Source: Mesorhizobium sp. B2-3-4 (GTDB taxonomy: Bacteria; Pseudomonadota; Alphaproteobacteria; Rhizobiales; Rhizobiaceae). From it: a DNA stretch of 64,000 nt. A program made the translations under genes and the position numbers. The stretch covers positions 186,001 through 250,000 of the forward strand of contig NZ_VFVY01000005.1 in assembly GCF_006442315.1 (NCBI RefSeq), written 5' to 3'. Below are positions 18,178 to 27,699 of the stretch, one piece after another (positions within the stretch are counted from its first letter, which is position 1; the number at the start of each line of letters is the position of its first letter). The notes beneath the pieces are model-generated. The model had not been told where the DNA came from. It was given only the letters and a program-made list of their open reading frames with translations, and searched no databases.

Positions 18178-18528
18178 TCAGATCGGCAGGTCGTGTGCCT
18201 TGGCGATGATACCATCGCCGAAGCGCTCGACAAAGAGCGCGCCCTCGACGGTGCGCTTGATCAGGACATTGCGCTTGTCGAGTTCGTCGCGATGGCGAGA
18301 CACCAGTTTGAGCGCGCCCATCGTGTCGAGCGCGCGCGTGATGACGGGTTTGGTCACGTCGAGACGGGCGGCGAGCCCGCGCACCGTGTGCGGCGGCGGA
18401 TCGAGATAGATGGTGAACAGGATCGCCGTCTGGCGCATGGTCAAGTCGGGCGCGTCCTCGCGCACCTGCGACAGCATCACTTGCTGCCACAGTCGCAAGG
18501 CCTGGCTCGGGCGCATCGCAATCGACAT
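18178..18528 (-). CDS. Small MarR-like winged-helix protein
   Basis: The 116-residue protein is almost entirely a winged helix-turn-helix domain: RGLAARLDVTKPVITRALDT supplies the recognition helix and KLVSRHRDELDKRN the wing. It is shorter than typical MarR regulators (about 140-150), lacking much of the C-terminal dimerisation helix. It sits between the aminopeptidase and the NlpC/P60 gene on the same strand, 31 bases before the latter. It may regulate this small operon; ligand unknown. Confidence 0.7.
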   Translation of the reverse strand: MSIAMRPSQALRLWQQVMLSQVREDAPDLTMRQTAILFTIYLDPPPHTVRGLAARLDVTKPVITRALDTMGALKLVSRHRDELDKRNVLIKRTVEGALFVERFGDGIIAKAHDLPI

Positions 18529-18606
18529 CGCGCCAGCATGACGGCAAATTGTTTCGGTTCCGTTTCAGTCTCCAGCAATTTGCCGGCTCTGCCTGCCGCC
18601 GTCCCG

Positions 18607-19971
18607 TTAGCCAAAGCGTGTCGAGATGACCCGCTCCAGCGCCCGGATGCCTTGCGCCTCGCCACCGGCGGGGCCGTGGGGGCGATCGGCGGGGCTCCAG
18701 GCGAAGATGTCGAAATGCGCCCAGCTCGCCGTCTTCTCGACGAAGCGCTTCAGGAACAACGCCGCCGTGATCGAACCGGCGAAACCGTCCGTGGTGACGT
18801 TGTTGATGTCGGCGATCTTCGACGACAGTTTGGTGTCGTAAGGCCTCCATAGCGGCATGCGCCAGAGCGGATCCTCGAGCGCCAGCGACGCCGCCGCCAG
18901 CTCCGAGGCAAGCGCCTCGTCGTCGGTGTAGAAGGGCGGCAGGTCGGGGCCAAGCGCGACGCGGGCGGCTCCCGTCAGCGTCGCCATGTCGATCAGAAGC
19001 CGTGGTTCTTCTTCGTCGGCAAGTGCCAGCGCATCGCCCAGCACCAGCCGCCCCTCGGCATCCGTATTGCCGATCTCGACCGTGATACCCTTGCGGCTCG
19101 CCAGCACGTCTCCCGGGCGGAACGCGTTGCCGGCGATCGAATTCTCGACGGCGGGGATCAGCACCCGCAGCCGCACCTTCAACCCGGCGGCCATGATCAT
19201 CGATGCCAGGCCCAGCACGTTCGCCGCGCCGCCCATGTCCTTCTTCATCAGCAGCATGCTGGATGACGGCTTGATGTCGAGGCCTCCGGTGTCGAAGCAG
19301 ACGCCCTTGCCGACCAGCGTCACCTTCGGAGCATCCTTTTGCCCCCAGGTCATGTCGATCAGGCGCGGCGCATCAGCCGAGGCGCGACCGACGGCATGGA
19401 TCATCGGGAAATTCCGTTCGAGCAGATCGTCGCCCTTGATCACCGAGACGTCGGCCTGATGCGCTGCCGCCAGGGTTCGCACCGCCGTCTCGAGATCATC
19501 GGGGCCCATGTCACTGGTGGGTGTGTTGACCAGGTCGCGAGCCAGGAAGACGCCATCGGCGATGCGACGGACGCGCCGCGCATTGACGCCGGCCGGCAAT
19601 TCGAAGCGCAACGCCTTGCCCGGCTTCTTGCCGTAGCGGGTGAAGACATAGCCGCCGAGCGCCAGCCCGATGGCCGCCAGTTCCGGCTCGGCTGGCGTGG
19701 AGGCGAAGAACCAGTCGCCTTCGGGCAGGGCTTTCGCCAACGCGCCCATGGCGAGCGCGCCCTCGCCATTGCCGACACCGAACAGAGCGCCGCCGAGCGC
19801 TCCGTTTTCAGCCGGTATCACCAATGTCCTGCCGGCCTCTCCGGAAAAGCCGTTGGCGCGCGACCAGGCCAGGGCGGCGGCGGGAATGCCCGCCATGTCC
19901 AGGCCGTCACGGGGTACGATGTAGACCGGCAAGGCGGTGTTCGATTTCTCTTCAACGAGTTCGACGGGCAT
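18607..19971 (-). CDS. Leucyl aminopeptidase family protein (M17)
   Basis: The 454-residue protein has an N-terminal macro-like domain and a C-terminal M17 catalytic domain. The signature NTDAEGRLVLGDAL (near residue 297) provides metal ligands, and VGKGVCFDTGGLDIKPS and KKDMGGAANVLGL are the preceding metal and active-site motifs. It removes N-terminal residues from peptides in the cytoplasm using two metal ions. It heads a leftward cluster with the MarR-like and NlpC/P60 genes. The exact peptide preference is unknown. Confidence 0.9.
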   Translation of the reverse strand: MPVELVEEKSNTALPVYIVPRDGLDMAGIPAAALAWSRANGFSGEAGRTLVIPAENGALGGALFGVGNGEGALAMGALAKALPEGDWFFASTPAEPELAAIGLALGGYVFTRYGKKPGKALRFELPAGVNARRVRRIADGVFLARDLVNTPTSDMGPDDLETAVRTLAAAHQADVSVIKGDDLLERNFPMIHAVGRASADAPRLIDMTWGQKDAPKVTLVGKGVCFDTGGLDIKPSSSMLLMKKDMGGAANVLGLASMIMAAGLKVRLRVLIPAVENSIAGNAFRPGDVLASRKGITVEIGNTDAEGRLVLGDALALADEEEPRLLIDMATLTGAARVALGPDLPPFYTDDEALASELAAASLALEDPLWRMPLWRPYDTKLSSKIADINNVTTDGFAGSITAALFLKRFVEKTASWAHFDIFAWSPADRPHGPAGGEAQGIRALERVISTRFG

Positions 19972-20106
19972 TCACGGTCTCCAGTTGGCGGCAAGCGGCT
20001 CGGCCGCGAAGCGATTCGGGTGGCGGAAACACTAAAGAGCCCTGCCCGCCAACGAGCAACTCCGAGTTGCTCCCGGTCCGGCCGCCATGGCACCTGGCCG
20101 CATGTT

Positions 20107-21027
20107 TCACAAGATTTCCCTGGCTTTGCGAACCACCGCCCGGCCAATGCCCTCCATCGCACCGAACTGGTTGTCGAAGCTGACGCCGTAGAAGGCTTGG
20201 ACCGCCATGGCCCTGCCATGTGAAAATGGCCAGGTCGGTTCGAACGGGTGACATTCGAAGACGCAAATCTCGCCCGTTTCCGCATCCCGGCCCAGGTCGA
20301 ACTGAAGGATGGGGATGTCTGGAAAGGCCGTTCGATGGCTTCGACTGGCCACGGCCATTATCTCCGGATCGGCATCGAGGACGACTTCCATCTCCTTCGT
20401 GTTCGAGACGATCGCCACGCCACCCTGGTCGAATCCCCAGCGTGTCCGCAATGGCGTTCCGCGCTTGGTCGTCACGCGAATGCAAAGGACAACGTCACCG
20501 AAAGCGGTGACGACCCGGTAGCTTACCGGCCACTCGCCGGTATAGACAAATTTCTGAACGATCATCGGCGCCTGGGATCCGCGATGTGTCGAGGGCAGAT
20601 CCGACTGATGCTCGAATTTCACGCGCGAGGTCTTTCGCGGCCTGACATTGGCGCCGAACATGCCGCGAGACGGTTTCTCGATGACATAGGGACCCCATTC
20701 GCCGGGGTCGAGCGCCGTCCCGGGCTTGAGCTCGGTCCATTTGGGGACAGGAGCACCGGCGTCTTCCAAGACCTGATATTCCTCGATCTTGCTGATGCGG
20801 CGACCCGACAGAAAGCGGCCCGGCAAAAGCTTGCGGTCCGTCCGCCCCGTCAGCGCCATCGAAACGGTGGAGCGAAGCCACAACGGCAGAAGCCGCAACT
20901 GCTCCTTGCGCCGATGACGCACAAGCGTGACCCTCACGCCCTGTTTTCCGGCAACGGCCGCGATCTCCCGAAAATCCCGCCAGGTCTTTTCATTGTCATT
21001 TGGGACGACAAGCACAACGTTCAGCAT
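20107..21027 (-). CDS. ATP-grasp-like protein of unknown function
   Basis: The 306-residue protein starts at ATG 21027, preceded at five bases by CAGGAG; upstream in-frame codons are unlikely to be used. The N-terminal part (MLNVVLVVPNDNEKTW) looks like a nucleotide-binding pre-ATP-grasp fold. The middle carries PYVIEKPSRGMFGANV, and near the end QFDLGRDAETGEICVFECHP resembles the ATP-grasp metal-binding strand. No substrate can be named. It stands alone, divergent from tadD. Confidence 0.55.
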   Translation of the reverse strand: MLNVVLVVPNDNEKTWRDFREIAAVAGKQGVRVTLVRHRRKEQLRLLPLWLRSTVSMALTGRTDRKLLPGRFLSGRRISKIEEYQVLEDAGAPVPKWTELKPGTALDPGEWGPYVIEKPSRGMFGANVRPRKTSRVKFEHQSDLPSTHRGSQAPMIVQKFVYTGEWPVSYRVVTAFGDVVLCIRVTTKRGTPLRTRWGFDQGGVAIVSNTKEMEVVLDADPEIMAVASRSHRTAFPDIPILQFDLGRDAETGEICVFECHPFEPTWPFSHGRAMAVQAFYGVSFDNQFGAMEGIGRAVVRKAREIL

Positions 21028-21077
21028 TTGACTCCTGACGGCCGATTTCATTCGGCCAGGCCAACCGGCGAACAATC

Positions 21078-21093
21078 TTAACCATGCGTTAGG
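21078..21093. promoter_or_regulatory. CtrA-like box upstream of tadD
   Basis: TTAA (21078-21081), CCATGCG, then TTAGG; a GTTAAC follows at 21094-21099. It is about 75 bases before the tadD start and 50 bases before the divergent ATP-grasp gene. The match to TTAA-N7-TTAAC is imperfect. Confidence 0.35.
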
Positions 21094-21165
21094 GTTAACA
21101 GAATATTTCTGCGGGAGGGAAGATGGCCATGCAATGGCCGCGCGCATGAATGGAGGCCGGTGCCG

Positions 21166-21987
21166 ATGCCGATCAACCGCACGATGAATGCCAGGACGAA
21201 GCGGCTCATCAGCACGGCTGTCGCGGTGGCGCTCGCGGCGGGCGTCGCGGGCTGCGCCACCGACAAACTCACCACCGGCTCGATCGGCCGCACCAGTGGC
21301 AAGCCGCTGGAGACGATGTCGGCGGGCGAATTGCACAATGCCACCGCCGCTCTCGGCCAGTCCTATGCGAAGAACCCCACCGACAAGCGGATCGCGACGA
21401 ATTTCGCGGCGGCGCTGCAGATGGACGGGGATGCCGATCAGTCGCTTGCCGTGATGCGCAAGCTGGCCATCGCCTATCCCAAGGACCGCGACGTGCTTGC
21501 CGCCTACGGCAAGGCGCTGGCCGCCAACGGCCAGTTCGAACCGGCGCTCGATGCGGTACGCCGCGCACAGACGCCCGAATATCCCGACTGGCGGCTGGTT
21601 TCCGCGGAAGGCGCCATACTTGACCAGCTCAACCAGAAGGATGAGGCACGCCAGCTCTACCGCAAGGCCCTCGAACTCAAGCCCAACGAACCTTCGATCC
21701 TTTCCAATCTCGGCATGTCCTACGTGCTGGAAGGGGATCTGCGCACCGCCGAAACCTACATGCGCTCGGCCGCCCAGCAGCCGAACGCCGACAGCCGGGT
21801 GCGCCAGAACCTGGCGCTCGTCGTCGGCCTGCAGGGCCGTTTCGACGAGGCCGAGAAGATCGCCTCGCAGGAGCTTTCGCCCGAACAGGCTCAGGCCAAC
21901 GTCGCCTATCTCAGGCAGATGCTGGCCCAGCAGAACGCCTGGACCCAGCTCAAGGATCAGGACAAGAAGAAAACCGCAACCAACTGA
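21166..21987 (+). CDS. tadD: TadD-like TPR lipoprotein
   Basis: The 273-residue protein starts at ATG 21166, nine bases after GGAGG; a GTG at 21160 is an alternative. A signal sequence ends in a lipobox (GVAGC), so it is probably lipid-anchored. Tetratricopeptide repeats fill about residues 60-240, including LELKPNEPSILSNLGMSY. TadD is the TPR lipoprotein that helps secretin assembly in Tad pilus systems. The gene faces tadC across a shared hairpin. Confidence 0.85.
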   Translation: MPINRTMNARTKRLISTAVAVALAAGVAGCATDKLTTGSIGRTSGKPLETMSAGELHNATAALGQSYAKNPTDKRIATNFAAALQMDGDADQSLAVMRKLAIAYPKDRDVLAAYGKALAANGQFEPALDAVRRAQTPEYPDWRLVSAEGAILDQLNQKDEARQLYRKALELKPNEPSILSNLGMSYVLEGDLRTAETYMRSAAQQPNADSRVRQNLALVVGLQGRFDEAEKIASQELSPEQAQANVAYLRQMLAQQNAWTQLKDQDKKKTATN

Positions 21988-22003
21988 TCGCCCCCACGGC
22001 GCC

Positions 22004-22048
22004 AGAAAAAAGAGCCGCGCGGAAAATACCGCGCGGCTCCTTTCGTTT
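22004..22048. terminator. Bidirectional terminator between tadD and tadC
   Basis: GAGCCGCGCGG (22012-22022) pairs with CCGCGCGGCTC (22029-22039), an 11-base perfect stem. An A-run on the left and a T-run on the right supply U-tracts for both strands. Confidence 0.85.
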
Positions 22049-22066
22049 TGGATTGTGCGGGTTCGG

Positions 22067-23083
22067 CTACTGGGTGCCGTTGGTTTGCGACTGGCCGAAA
22101 ATGCCGCGCTGGCTGACCTGGATGCCCGCCGGCCCCAGGATGATGGCGAACAGCACCGGCAGGAAGAAGAGGATCATCGGCACGGTGAGCTTGGGTGGCA
22201 GGGCGGCGGCCTTCTTCTCGGCGGCGTTCATGCGCATGTCGCGGCTTTCGGCGGCGAGCACGCGCAGCGCGTGCGCCACGGGCGTGCCGTAGCGCTCGGC
22301 CTGGACGAGTGCCTGCGAAACCGACTTGACCGATTCCAGCCCCGTGCGACTGGACAGGTTCTCATAGGCCTGCTTGCGTTCCTGGAGGTAGGAAAGCTCG
22401 GCGTTGGTCAGGATGAATTCTTCCGCCAGGGCCACCGACTGCGCGCCGATCTCGTCGGCGACCTTGCGCAGCGCGGCTTCCACCGACATGCCCGATTCCA
22501 CGCAGATCAGCATCAGATCGAGCGCATCCGGCCATGCCAGCTGGATCGACTGCTTGCGCTTGGTCGCGCGGTTGTTGACGTAGAGGACCGGGGCGTAGAA
22601 GCCGCCATAGGCAATGAGAATGCAGACGAACAGCCGGATCACCAGCGGCTTGTCGGGCAATCCCCCCAACACGAAAATATAGAGCAGCCCCAACGCGAAG
22701 CCGGCAAAAGGAAGTACCAGACGGAAGAACAGAAAACGCGTCAGCGGATTCTGGCCGCGAAAGCCGGCAACCTTGAGCTTTTGCAAGGTGGCTTCGTCGG
22801 CCAGTGCACGCCGCAGGTCGAGCCGGTCGACGATGTTGCGCATGCCGACCGACTGCTGTTCGCGCAAGCCCTTGCGCCGGCGATCGGCATCGCTGGCAAG
22901 CCGCGCGCGCTGCTTGGCGCGAAGCTCGTCGCGCTCCAGCGCGACCGACTTCATGCGCGCCTTGAGCTGGCTTCCGCCAAACGCCGGCAGCAGCGTGAAG
23001 ACGGTTGCGAACACGGCGAGAGCGACCAGCAGCGCAATCAGCAGGCTCGGGTCCGTCAGTGATTTGATGACTTGTTCGGTCAT
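22067..23083 (-). CDS. tadC: TadC, Tad pilus inner-membrane platform protein
   Basis: The 338-residue protein is a type II secretion F-domain protein with several membrane helices (about 15-35, 118-165 and near the C-terminus). The conserved F-domain core includes DLMLICVESGMSVEAALRKV. TadC and TadB form the membrane platform on which the CpaF ATPase acts to assemble Flp pili. It is the last gene of the leftward tad operon, ten bases after tadB. Confidence 0.9.
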   Translation of the reverse strand: MTEQVIKSLTDPSLLIALLVALAVFATVFTLLPAFGGSQLKARMKSVALERDELRAKQRARLASDADRRRKGLREQQSVGMRNIVDRLDLRRALADEATLQKLKVAGFRGQNPLTRFLFFRLVLPFAGFALGLLYIFVLGGLPDKPLVIRLFVCILIAYGGFYAPVLYVNNRATKRKQSIQLAWPDALDLMLICVESGMSVEAALRKVADEIGAQSVALAEEFILTNAELSYLQERKQAYENLSSRTGLESVKSVSQALVQAERYGTPVAHALRVLAAESRDMRMNAAEKKAAALPPKLTVPMILFFLPVLFAIILGPAGIQVSQRGIFGQSQTNGTQ

Positions 23084-23092
23084 GCCTCGGCC

Positions 23093-24106
23093 CTAGACTT
23101 CAAAGTTCATCATCTTGCGCATCACCAGGATGCCGATCGACATCCAGACGCCCGCACAACCAAGTATCAGATTGCCGACGCTGGTGTTGAACAGCGGCAT
23201 CAGATAGTTGGGACTGGAGAGGTAGACGAGAAAGGCGACGATGAACGGCAAGGCGCCGATGATGGCCGCGGATGCCTTCGCTTCCATCGACAGGGCCGCC
23301 ACCTTGGCCTTCATCTTCTTGCGGTCGCGCAGCACGCGCGACAAGTTGCCCAGCGCCTCCGAAAGATTGCCGCCGGCCTGCGCCTGGATCTGGATGACGA
23401 TGCCGAAGAAGCTCGCCTCGGTGCACGGCATGGTTTCGGGCATGCGCAAGGTCGCGTCGGGGATCGACATGCCCATCTGCTGCGAATCGACGATGCGGCG
23501 AAACTCGGTCTTCACGGGTTCAGGCGATTCGTTGGCGATCAGGCGCACGGCGTCGTTCAACGGCAAGCCTGACTTGACGGCGCGCACGATGATATCGAGC
23601 GCGTTTGGAAATTCGTTGAGGAATGCCTTGACGCGACGGGCACGGCGAAAGGAGACGAACCAACGCGGCAGGCCGAGCGCACCGGCGATCAGCACGCCGG
23701 GCAAGACAATCGTCGGCGCACCGGCCATGAAAGCGGCCACCGTCAGAGCCAGGCCGCATATGGCTGAATATATGTAGAAACGCTCGATCGTGACCTTCAT
23801 CCCGGCCTGGCGAAGCTGTGCCTTCAACGGCGGCTTCTTGACGGCGCTGTCCTTGGTCTTCTGCTTCTCGTCGAGATCCTTCAGCGAATCCTGCACCGAT
23901 TTGCGGCGCTTGGCGGCATCCGCCGCCCGATCGCGGGTGGCCTTGACGATGGAACGGTCGGTCTCGGCGGCCTTGATCGTTTCCAGCCGCTTGCCGGCCT
24001 GTTTCTCATTGCTGATCTGGTTGAACAGGAATGCATAGGCGACCGCGCCGGCGCTGAAGCCGGCGAGCACGACAAACGCCAATACGGTGCCGTCAATTCC
24101 AAACAT
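23093..24106 (-). CDS. tadB: TadB, Tad pilus inner-membrane platform protein
   Basis: The 337-residue F-domain protein has an N-terminal membrane helix, a charged coiled region (about 35-100), two helices near 115-155 and C-terminal helices. The F-domain motif is DIIVRAVKSGLPLNDAVRLI. It pairs with TadC as the platform for pilus polymerisation. It lies between cpaF and tadC with short gaps, indicating one transcript. Confidence 0.9.
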   Translation of the reverse strand: MFGIDGTVLAFVVLAGFSAGAVAYAFLFNQISNEKQAGKRLETIKAAETDRSIVKATRDRAADAAKRRKSVQDSLKDLDEKQKTKDSAVKKPPLKAQLRQAGMKVTIERFYIYSAICGLALTVAAFMAGAPTIVLPGVLIAGALGLPRWFVSFRRARRVKAFLNEFPNALDIIVRAVKSGLPLNDAVRLIANESPEPVKTEFRRIVDSQQMGMSIPDATLRMPETMPCTEASFFGIVIQIQAQAGGNLSEALGNLSRVLRDRKKMKAKVAALSMEAKASAAIIGALPFIVAFLVYLSSPNYLMPLFNTSVGNLILGCAGVWMSIGILVMRKMMNFEV

Positions 24107-24135
24107 CGACCAGAGCCTTCACGCCTTCGAGTGCG

Positions 24136-25593
24136 TCAGTCAGCACGTTTCTCCATGGCCTCGAGCGCTATGGCGAGGCGCTGCTCCTCGCCGTAATAGC
24201 GTGCGCGGTCCCAGAAATGCGGGCGGCCGATGCCGGTCGAGACGTGCTCGCCCACCAGCCTGCCGTTCGCGTCCTCGCCCTTGATGTTGTAGAGGACGAT
24301 ATCCTGGGTGATGATGACGTCGCCCTCCATCCCGAGCACTTCGGTGATATGGGTGATGCGGCGCGATCCATCGCGCAGGCGTGCCGCCTGGATGATCACG
24401 TCGATGGAGCCGACGACGATTTCGCGCACGGTTTTCTGCGGCAGCGAATAGCCGCCCATGGCGATCATGGATTCGATGCGGTTCAGGCATTCGCGCGGGC
24501 TGTTGGAGTGGATCGTTCCCATCGAGCCGTCGTGGCCGGTATTCATCGCCTGCAGAAGATCGAACACCTCGGGTCCGCGCACCTCGCCGACGATGATGCG
24601 CTCGGGTCGCATGCGCAGGCAGTTCTTGACCAGGTCGCGCATCGTCACCTCGCCTTCGCCCTCGAGATTGGGCGGACGCGTTTCCAGGCGCACGACATGC
24701 GGCTGCTGCAGCTGCAATTCGGCCGAGTCCTCGCAAGTGATGACCCGTTCCTCGCGGTCGATATAGTTGGTCAGGCAGTTGAGCAATGTCGTCTTGCCGG
24801 AGCCGGTACCGCCCGAGATGACGATGTTGCAGCGGACACGGCCGATGATCTTCAGGACTTCGGCGCCTTGCGGCGAGATGGCGCCGAATTTCACCAGCTG
24901 ATCGAGCGTCAGCTTGTCCTTCTTGAATTTGCGGATGGTGAGCGCGGTGCCGTCGATGGCCAGCGGCGGCGCAATGACGTTGACGCGGGATCCGTCGGGA
25001 AGGCGGGCGTCGCAGATCGGGCTGGATTCGTCGACCCGGCGGCCAACCTGGCTGACGATGCGCTGGCAGATATTGAGCAGCTGCTGGTTGTCGCGGAAGC
25101 GAATGCTGGTCTGTTCGACCTTGCCGTTGACCTCGATGTAGACGTTCTTGGACCCGTTGACCATGATGTCGGCGATGTCGTCGCGCGCGAGCAGCGGCTC
25201 GAGCGGCCCATAGCCAAGCACGTCGTTGCAAATGTCCTCGAGCAGTTCTTCCTGCTCGGCGATCGACATCGCGAAGTTCTTGATCGCGATGATGTCGTTG
25301 ACGATGTCGCGGATTTCCTCGCGCGCGCTTTCGGGATCGAGCTTGGCGAGTTGCGACAGGTCGATCGTATCGATGAGGGCCGAGAAAACCTGGCTCTTGG
25401 TGTCGTAATAGGTTTCGCTCTTTTCGCGCCCCCGCCTCGGCTCCGGCGCCATGGGCGGCGCCTCGACCGCGGGCCTGGCGAGAACCGCGGTGTCCGCCGA
25501 AACGGCGGCAGGTGGCGCAGCCGGCGCCGGTGCCGGCTGCCGGAATTCCGGCGTGAACCGGTTGCCGTCGTCGTTGCCTCTTTTACCGAACAT
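24136..25593 (-). CDS. cpaF: CpaF/TadA secretion ATPase
   Basis: The 485-residue ATPase of the type II/IV secretion (GspE-like) family has Walker [16 protein letters not shown] (about residue 262), a Walker B and Asp/His-box region with [16 protein letters not shown], and [16 protein letters not shown]. The first 90 residues are Pro/Ala-rich and disordered. It powers Flp pilus extension and probably retraction. It sits immediately before tadB and after cpaE. Confidence 0.95.
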   Translation of the reverse strand: MFGKRGNDDGNRFTPEFRQPAPAPAAPPAAVSADTAVLARPAVEAPPMAPEPRRGREKSETYYDTKSQVFSALIDTIDLSQLAKLDPESAREEIRDIVNDIIAIKNFAMSIAEQEELLEDICNDVLGYGPLEPLLARDDIADIMVNGSKNVYIEVNGKVEQTSIRFRDNQQLLNICQRIVSQVGRRVDESSPICDARLPDGSRVNVIAPPLAIDGTALTIRKFKKDKLTLDQLVKFGAISPQGAEVLKIIGRVRCNIVISGGTGSGKTTLLNCLTNYIDREERVITCEDSAELQLQQPHVVRLETRPPNLEGEGEVTMRDLVKNCLRMRPERIIVGEVRGPEVFDLLQAMNTGHDGSMGTIHSNSPRECLNRIESMIAMGGYSLPQKTVREIVVGSIDVIIQAARLRDGSRRITHITEVLGMEGDVIITQDIVLYNIKGEDANGRLVGEHVSTGIGRPHFWDRARYYGEEQRLAIALEAMEKRAD

Positions 25594-25616
25594 GACCGAC
25601 TACCGACCCCGCTGCG

Positions 25617-26906
25617 TCACTTCTTGTTGCGCGAAAGCTTGCCGAGCAGACTGCCCAGGCCAGCCTTCTTTTTCGCCTTGATTTCACTGCGGCCGGTCAA
25701 CACATGGGCAATTTCGTTGATCGTGGCCACAACCTGGTTCTTGGCATCCATCTCGCCCAGCATGCGCCCGTTGTTGGCGGCATTGCCGAACAGCACGGGA
25801 TCAAAGCCGATGACCGACATCGGCGTCAGGCCGAGCGGCTCGGCAAAATCGGATGGCGAGATCTCCGGCCGCTTGGGGACGCCGGCCTGGTTGATGATCA
25901 ATTTCGGCGGCGGGTCGTTCGGACGCAGCCGCTTGAACATGTCGACCAGATTCTTGGTGTTGCGCAGATTGGCCAGTTCCGGCGTCGCCGTTATGACGAT
26001 CTCGTCGGCTTTGATCAGCGTGTTCTTGGCCCATCCTGTCCAGACATGGGGAACGTCGAGCACAAGGAGCGGCACGCTGCGCTGCGCTGTATCGACAAGC
26101 TGCGCAAACGCTTCGGGGTCGAAGTCGTAGACGCGTTCCAGCGTCGAGGGCGCCGCGAGCAGCGACAGATGTTCGGCGCATTGGGTCAGCAGCCGGTCGA
26201 GATAGACTTCGTCGATGCGCTCGGGTGAGAAGACCGCCTCGGCGATGCCCTGGGCCGGGTCCTGATCGAAATTGATGTTGGCGGTGCCGAAGGCGAGATC
26301 GAGGTCGGCGACGACGACCTCGGACTTGAACAGCGAGGACATTGCCCAGGCGACGTTGTGGGCGATCGTGGAGGAGCCGACGCCGCCCTTGGCGCCGACG
26401 AAGGCGACCGAGCGGCCGAGCGGTTCGGCTTCAGGGTCGACGAATATCGAGGAGACGACACTCACGACGTCGGCCATCGAGACCGGCGCGATGACATATT
26501 CGGAGATGCCGGAGCGGATGAGTTCGCGATAGAGACCGACATCGTTATAGTGGCCGATCACCACCACTTTCGAGGACGGATCGCAGTATTCGGAAAGTTG
26601 GGCGAGTTGCTCCAGCAGTTGCTTGGGTTCGCTGCGCGATTCGAGCAGGATCAGGTTCGGGGTCGGCGCCGACTGGTAGAACTCGATCGCGGTGGGGACG
26701 CCGCCCATATGGACCTTGAGATGCGCCTTGGTCATGCGGCGGTCCTCGCCGGCGCGCTGGACCGGATTGGCAACCCCCTCCGTCTCGCAGAAGGCCTGGA
26801 TCGAAATGCGCGGGACCGGCCGCAACGCCTGCATCGCGGCGACGTCCTGCGGGGAGGTGTCCCCGCCCTCCACGGTGGCGTCATAGGCAAGGTTGCTCAT
26901 GGTCAT
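25617..26906 (-). CDS. cpaE: CpaE/TadZ pilus localization ATPase
   Basis: The 429-residue protein has an N-terminal receiver-like domain (about 50-150) and a C-terminal MinD/ParA-like ATPase domain with the deviant Walker A FVGAKGGVGSSTIAHN near residue 168. CpaE/TadZ places the pilus machine at the cell pole, so it is a likely link to the PodJ-like protein at the start of the window. The C-terminus is basic (KKKAGLGSLLGKLSRNKK). Confidence 0.9.
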   Translation of the reverse strand: MTMSNLAYDATVEGGDTSPQDVAAMQALRPVPRISIQAFCETEGVANPVQRAGEDRRMTKAHLKVHMGGVPTAIEFYQSAPTPNLILLESRSEPKQLLEQLAQLSEYCDPSSKVVVIGHYNDVGLYRELIRSGISEYVIAPVSMADVVSVVSSIFVDPEAEPLGRSVAFVGAKGGVGSSTIAHNVAWAMSSLFKSEVVVADLDLAFGTANINFDQDPAQGIAEAVFSPERIDEVYLDRLLTQCAEHLSLLAAPSTLERVYDFDPEAFAQLVDTAQRSVPLLVLDVPHVWTGWAKNTLIKADEIVITATPELANLRNTKNLVDMFKRLRPNDPPPKLIINQAGVPKRPEISPSDFAEPLGLTPMSVIGFDPVLFGNAANNGRMLGEMDAKNQVVATINEIAHVLTGRSEIKAKKKAGLGSLLGKLSRNKK

Positions 26907-26953
26907 GCTCTTTCCGTGGCCTGTTCCTGACGTCGCTTCTTTCCGAGGGCGGC

Positions 26954-27685
26954 TTAGTAAGTCACTTCCGAGTTGCCGAGGAATTCTTCCGAAATGCCCC
27001 TGCTTCGATATACGTCTATGACCGCGCCGCGATTTTCCGCATCGATTGTGGTCTGCTTGCGCGGTCCCAGCAGATCGGCGGGATTGGCCATCTGCGCGGC
27101 AAGATTGTTCTGATAAGAACAGCCGAAATCGGCGTAGTGCTTGTTTTCAGACGTTTCCACCAGGTCACTGGGCCAGCGGCCGCATTTGTCGGTCTGCGCC
27201 CTCACCGAAATGTAGGCAACGCGGACCGGAGCGGACATCTCGCTCGACGCGGCCTGGTAGGAAGTAACGACGATCCGGTTGCGCTTGACGCCCGCGGCGA
27301 CCGCGAGCCGGGCGAAATCGCGGCCGGCGGCCGTCGCCGCGACCTCGTTGGCCGATCCGCTTGGAACCTGGATCGTCAATGTCGGAGCGGCGCTCCTGTC
27401 GTAGCCGTCGAGGAAACCCAGAAGCGTGTCGCGCTGCGAGCCGGTCATGCCACGGTCGCCGGCGCCGACAGGAAGATCGATCTTCTGGTTTTTCTCCGCG
27501 ATGACGATCGGATGATTGGTGCGATAATCGTCGGGAATGGCGCCGACTGTCACGCTATCGCGCTGGGCGCAGCCGGCCAGCAGAGCCGACACCGCCACCG
27601 CCATGATCGGAAGGGCCCGGAGGGTGAGCCGAGAGCGGCCCGAGCGCATCGCCATGGTCCTTGCCTTCAATGCTGACTGAGACAT
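26954..27685 (-). CDS. cpaD: CpaD pilus lipoprotein
   Basis: The 243-residue protein starts at ATG 27685 after GGGAAAG; a GTG at 27703 that overlaps the cpaC stop is an alternative. A signal peptide ends in a lipobox (SALLAGC). The body matches the Tad pilus CpaD family, an outer-membrane lipoprotein assisting the CpaC secretin. It is embedded between cpaC and cpaE. Confidence 0.85.
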   Translation of the reverse strand: MSQSALKARTMAMRSGRSRLTLRALPIMAVAVSALLAGCAQRDSVTVGAIPDDYRTNHPIVIAEKNQKIDLPVGAGDRGMTGSQRDTLLGFLDGYDRSAAPTLTIQVPSGSANEVAATAAGRDFARLAVAAGVKRNRIVVTSYQAASSEMSAPVRVAYISVRAQTDKCGRWPSDLVETSENKHYADFGCSYQNNLAAQMANPADLLGPRKQTTIDAENRGAVIDVYRSRGISEEFLGNSEVTY

Positions 27686-27699
27686 GTCCGCTTTCCCGT

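Noticed and set aside
24217..26130. A rightward open frame of 637 codons opposite cpaF and cpaE
   Set aside because: Both genes on the other strand have intact ATPase motifs; this frame has none.
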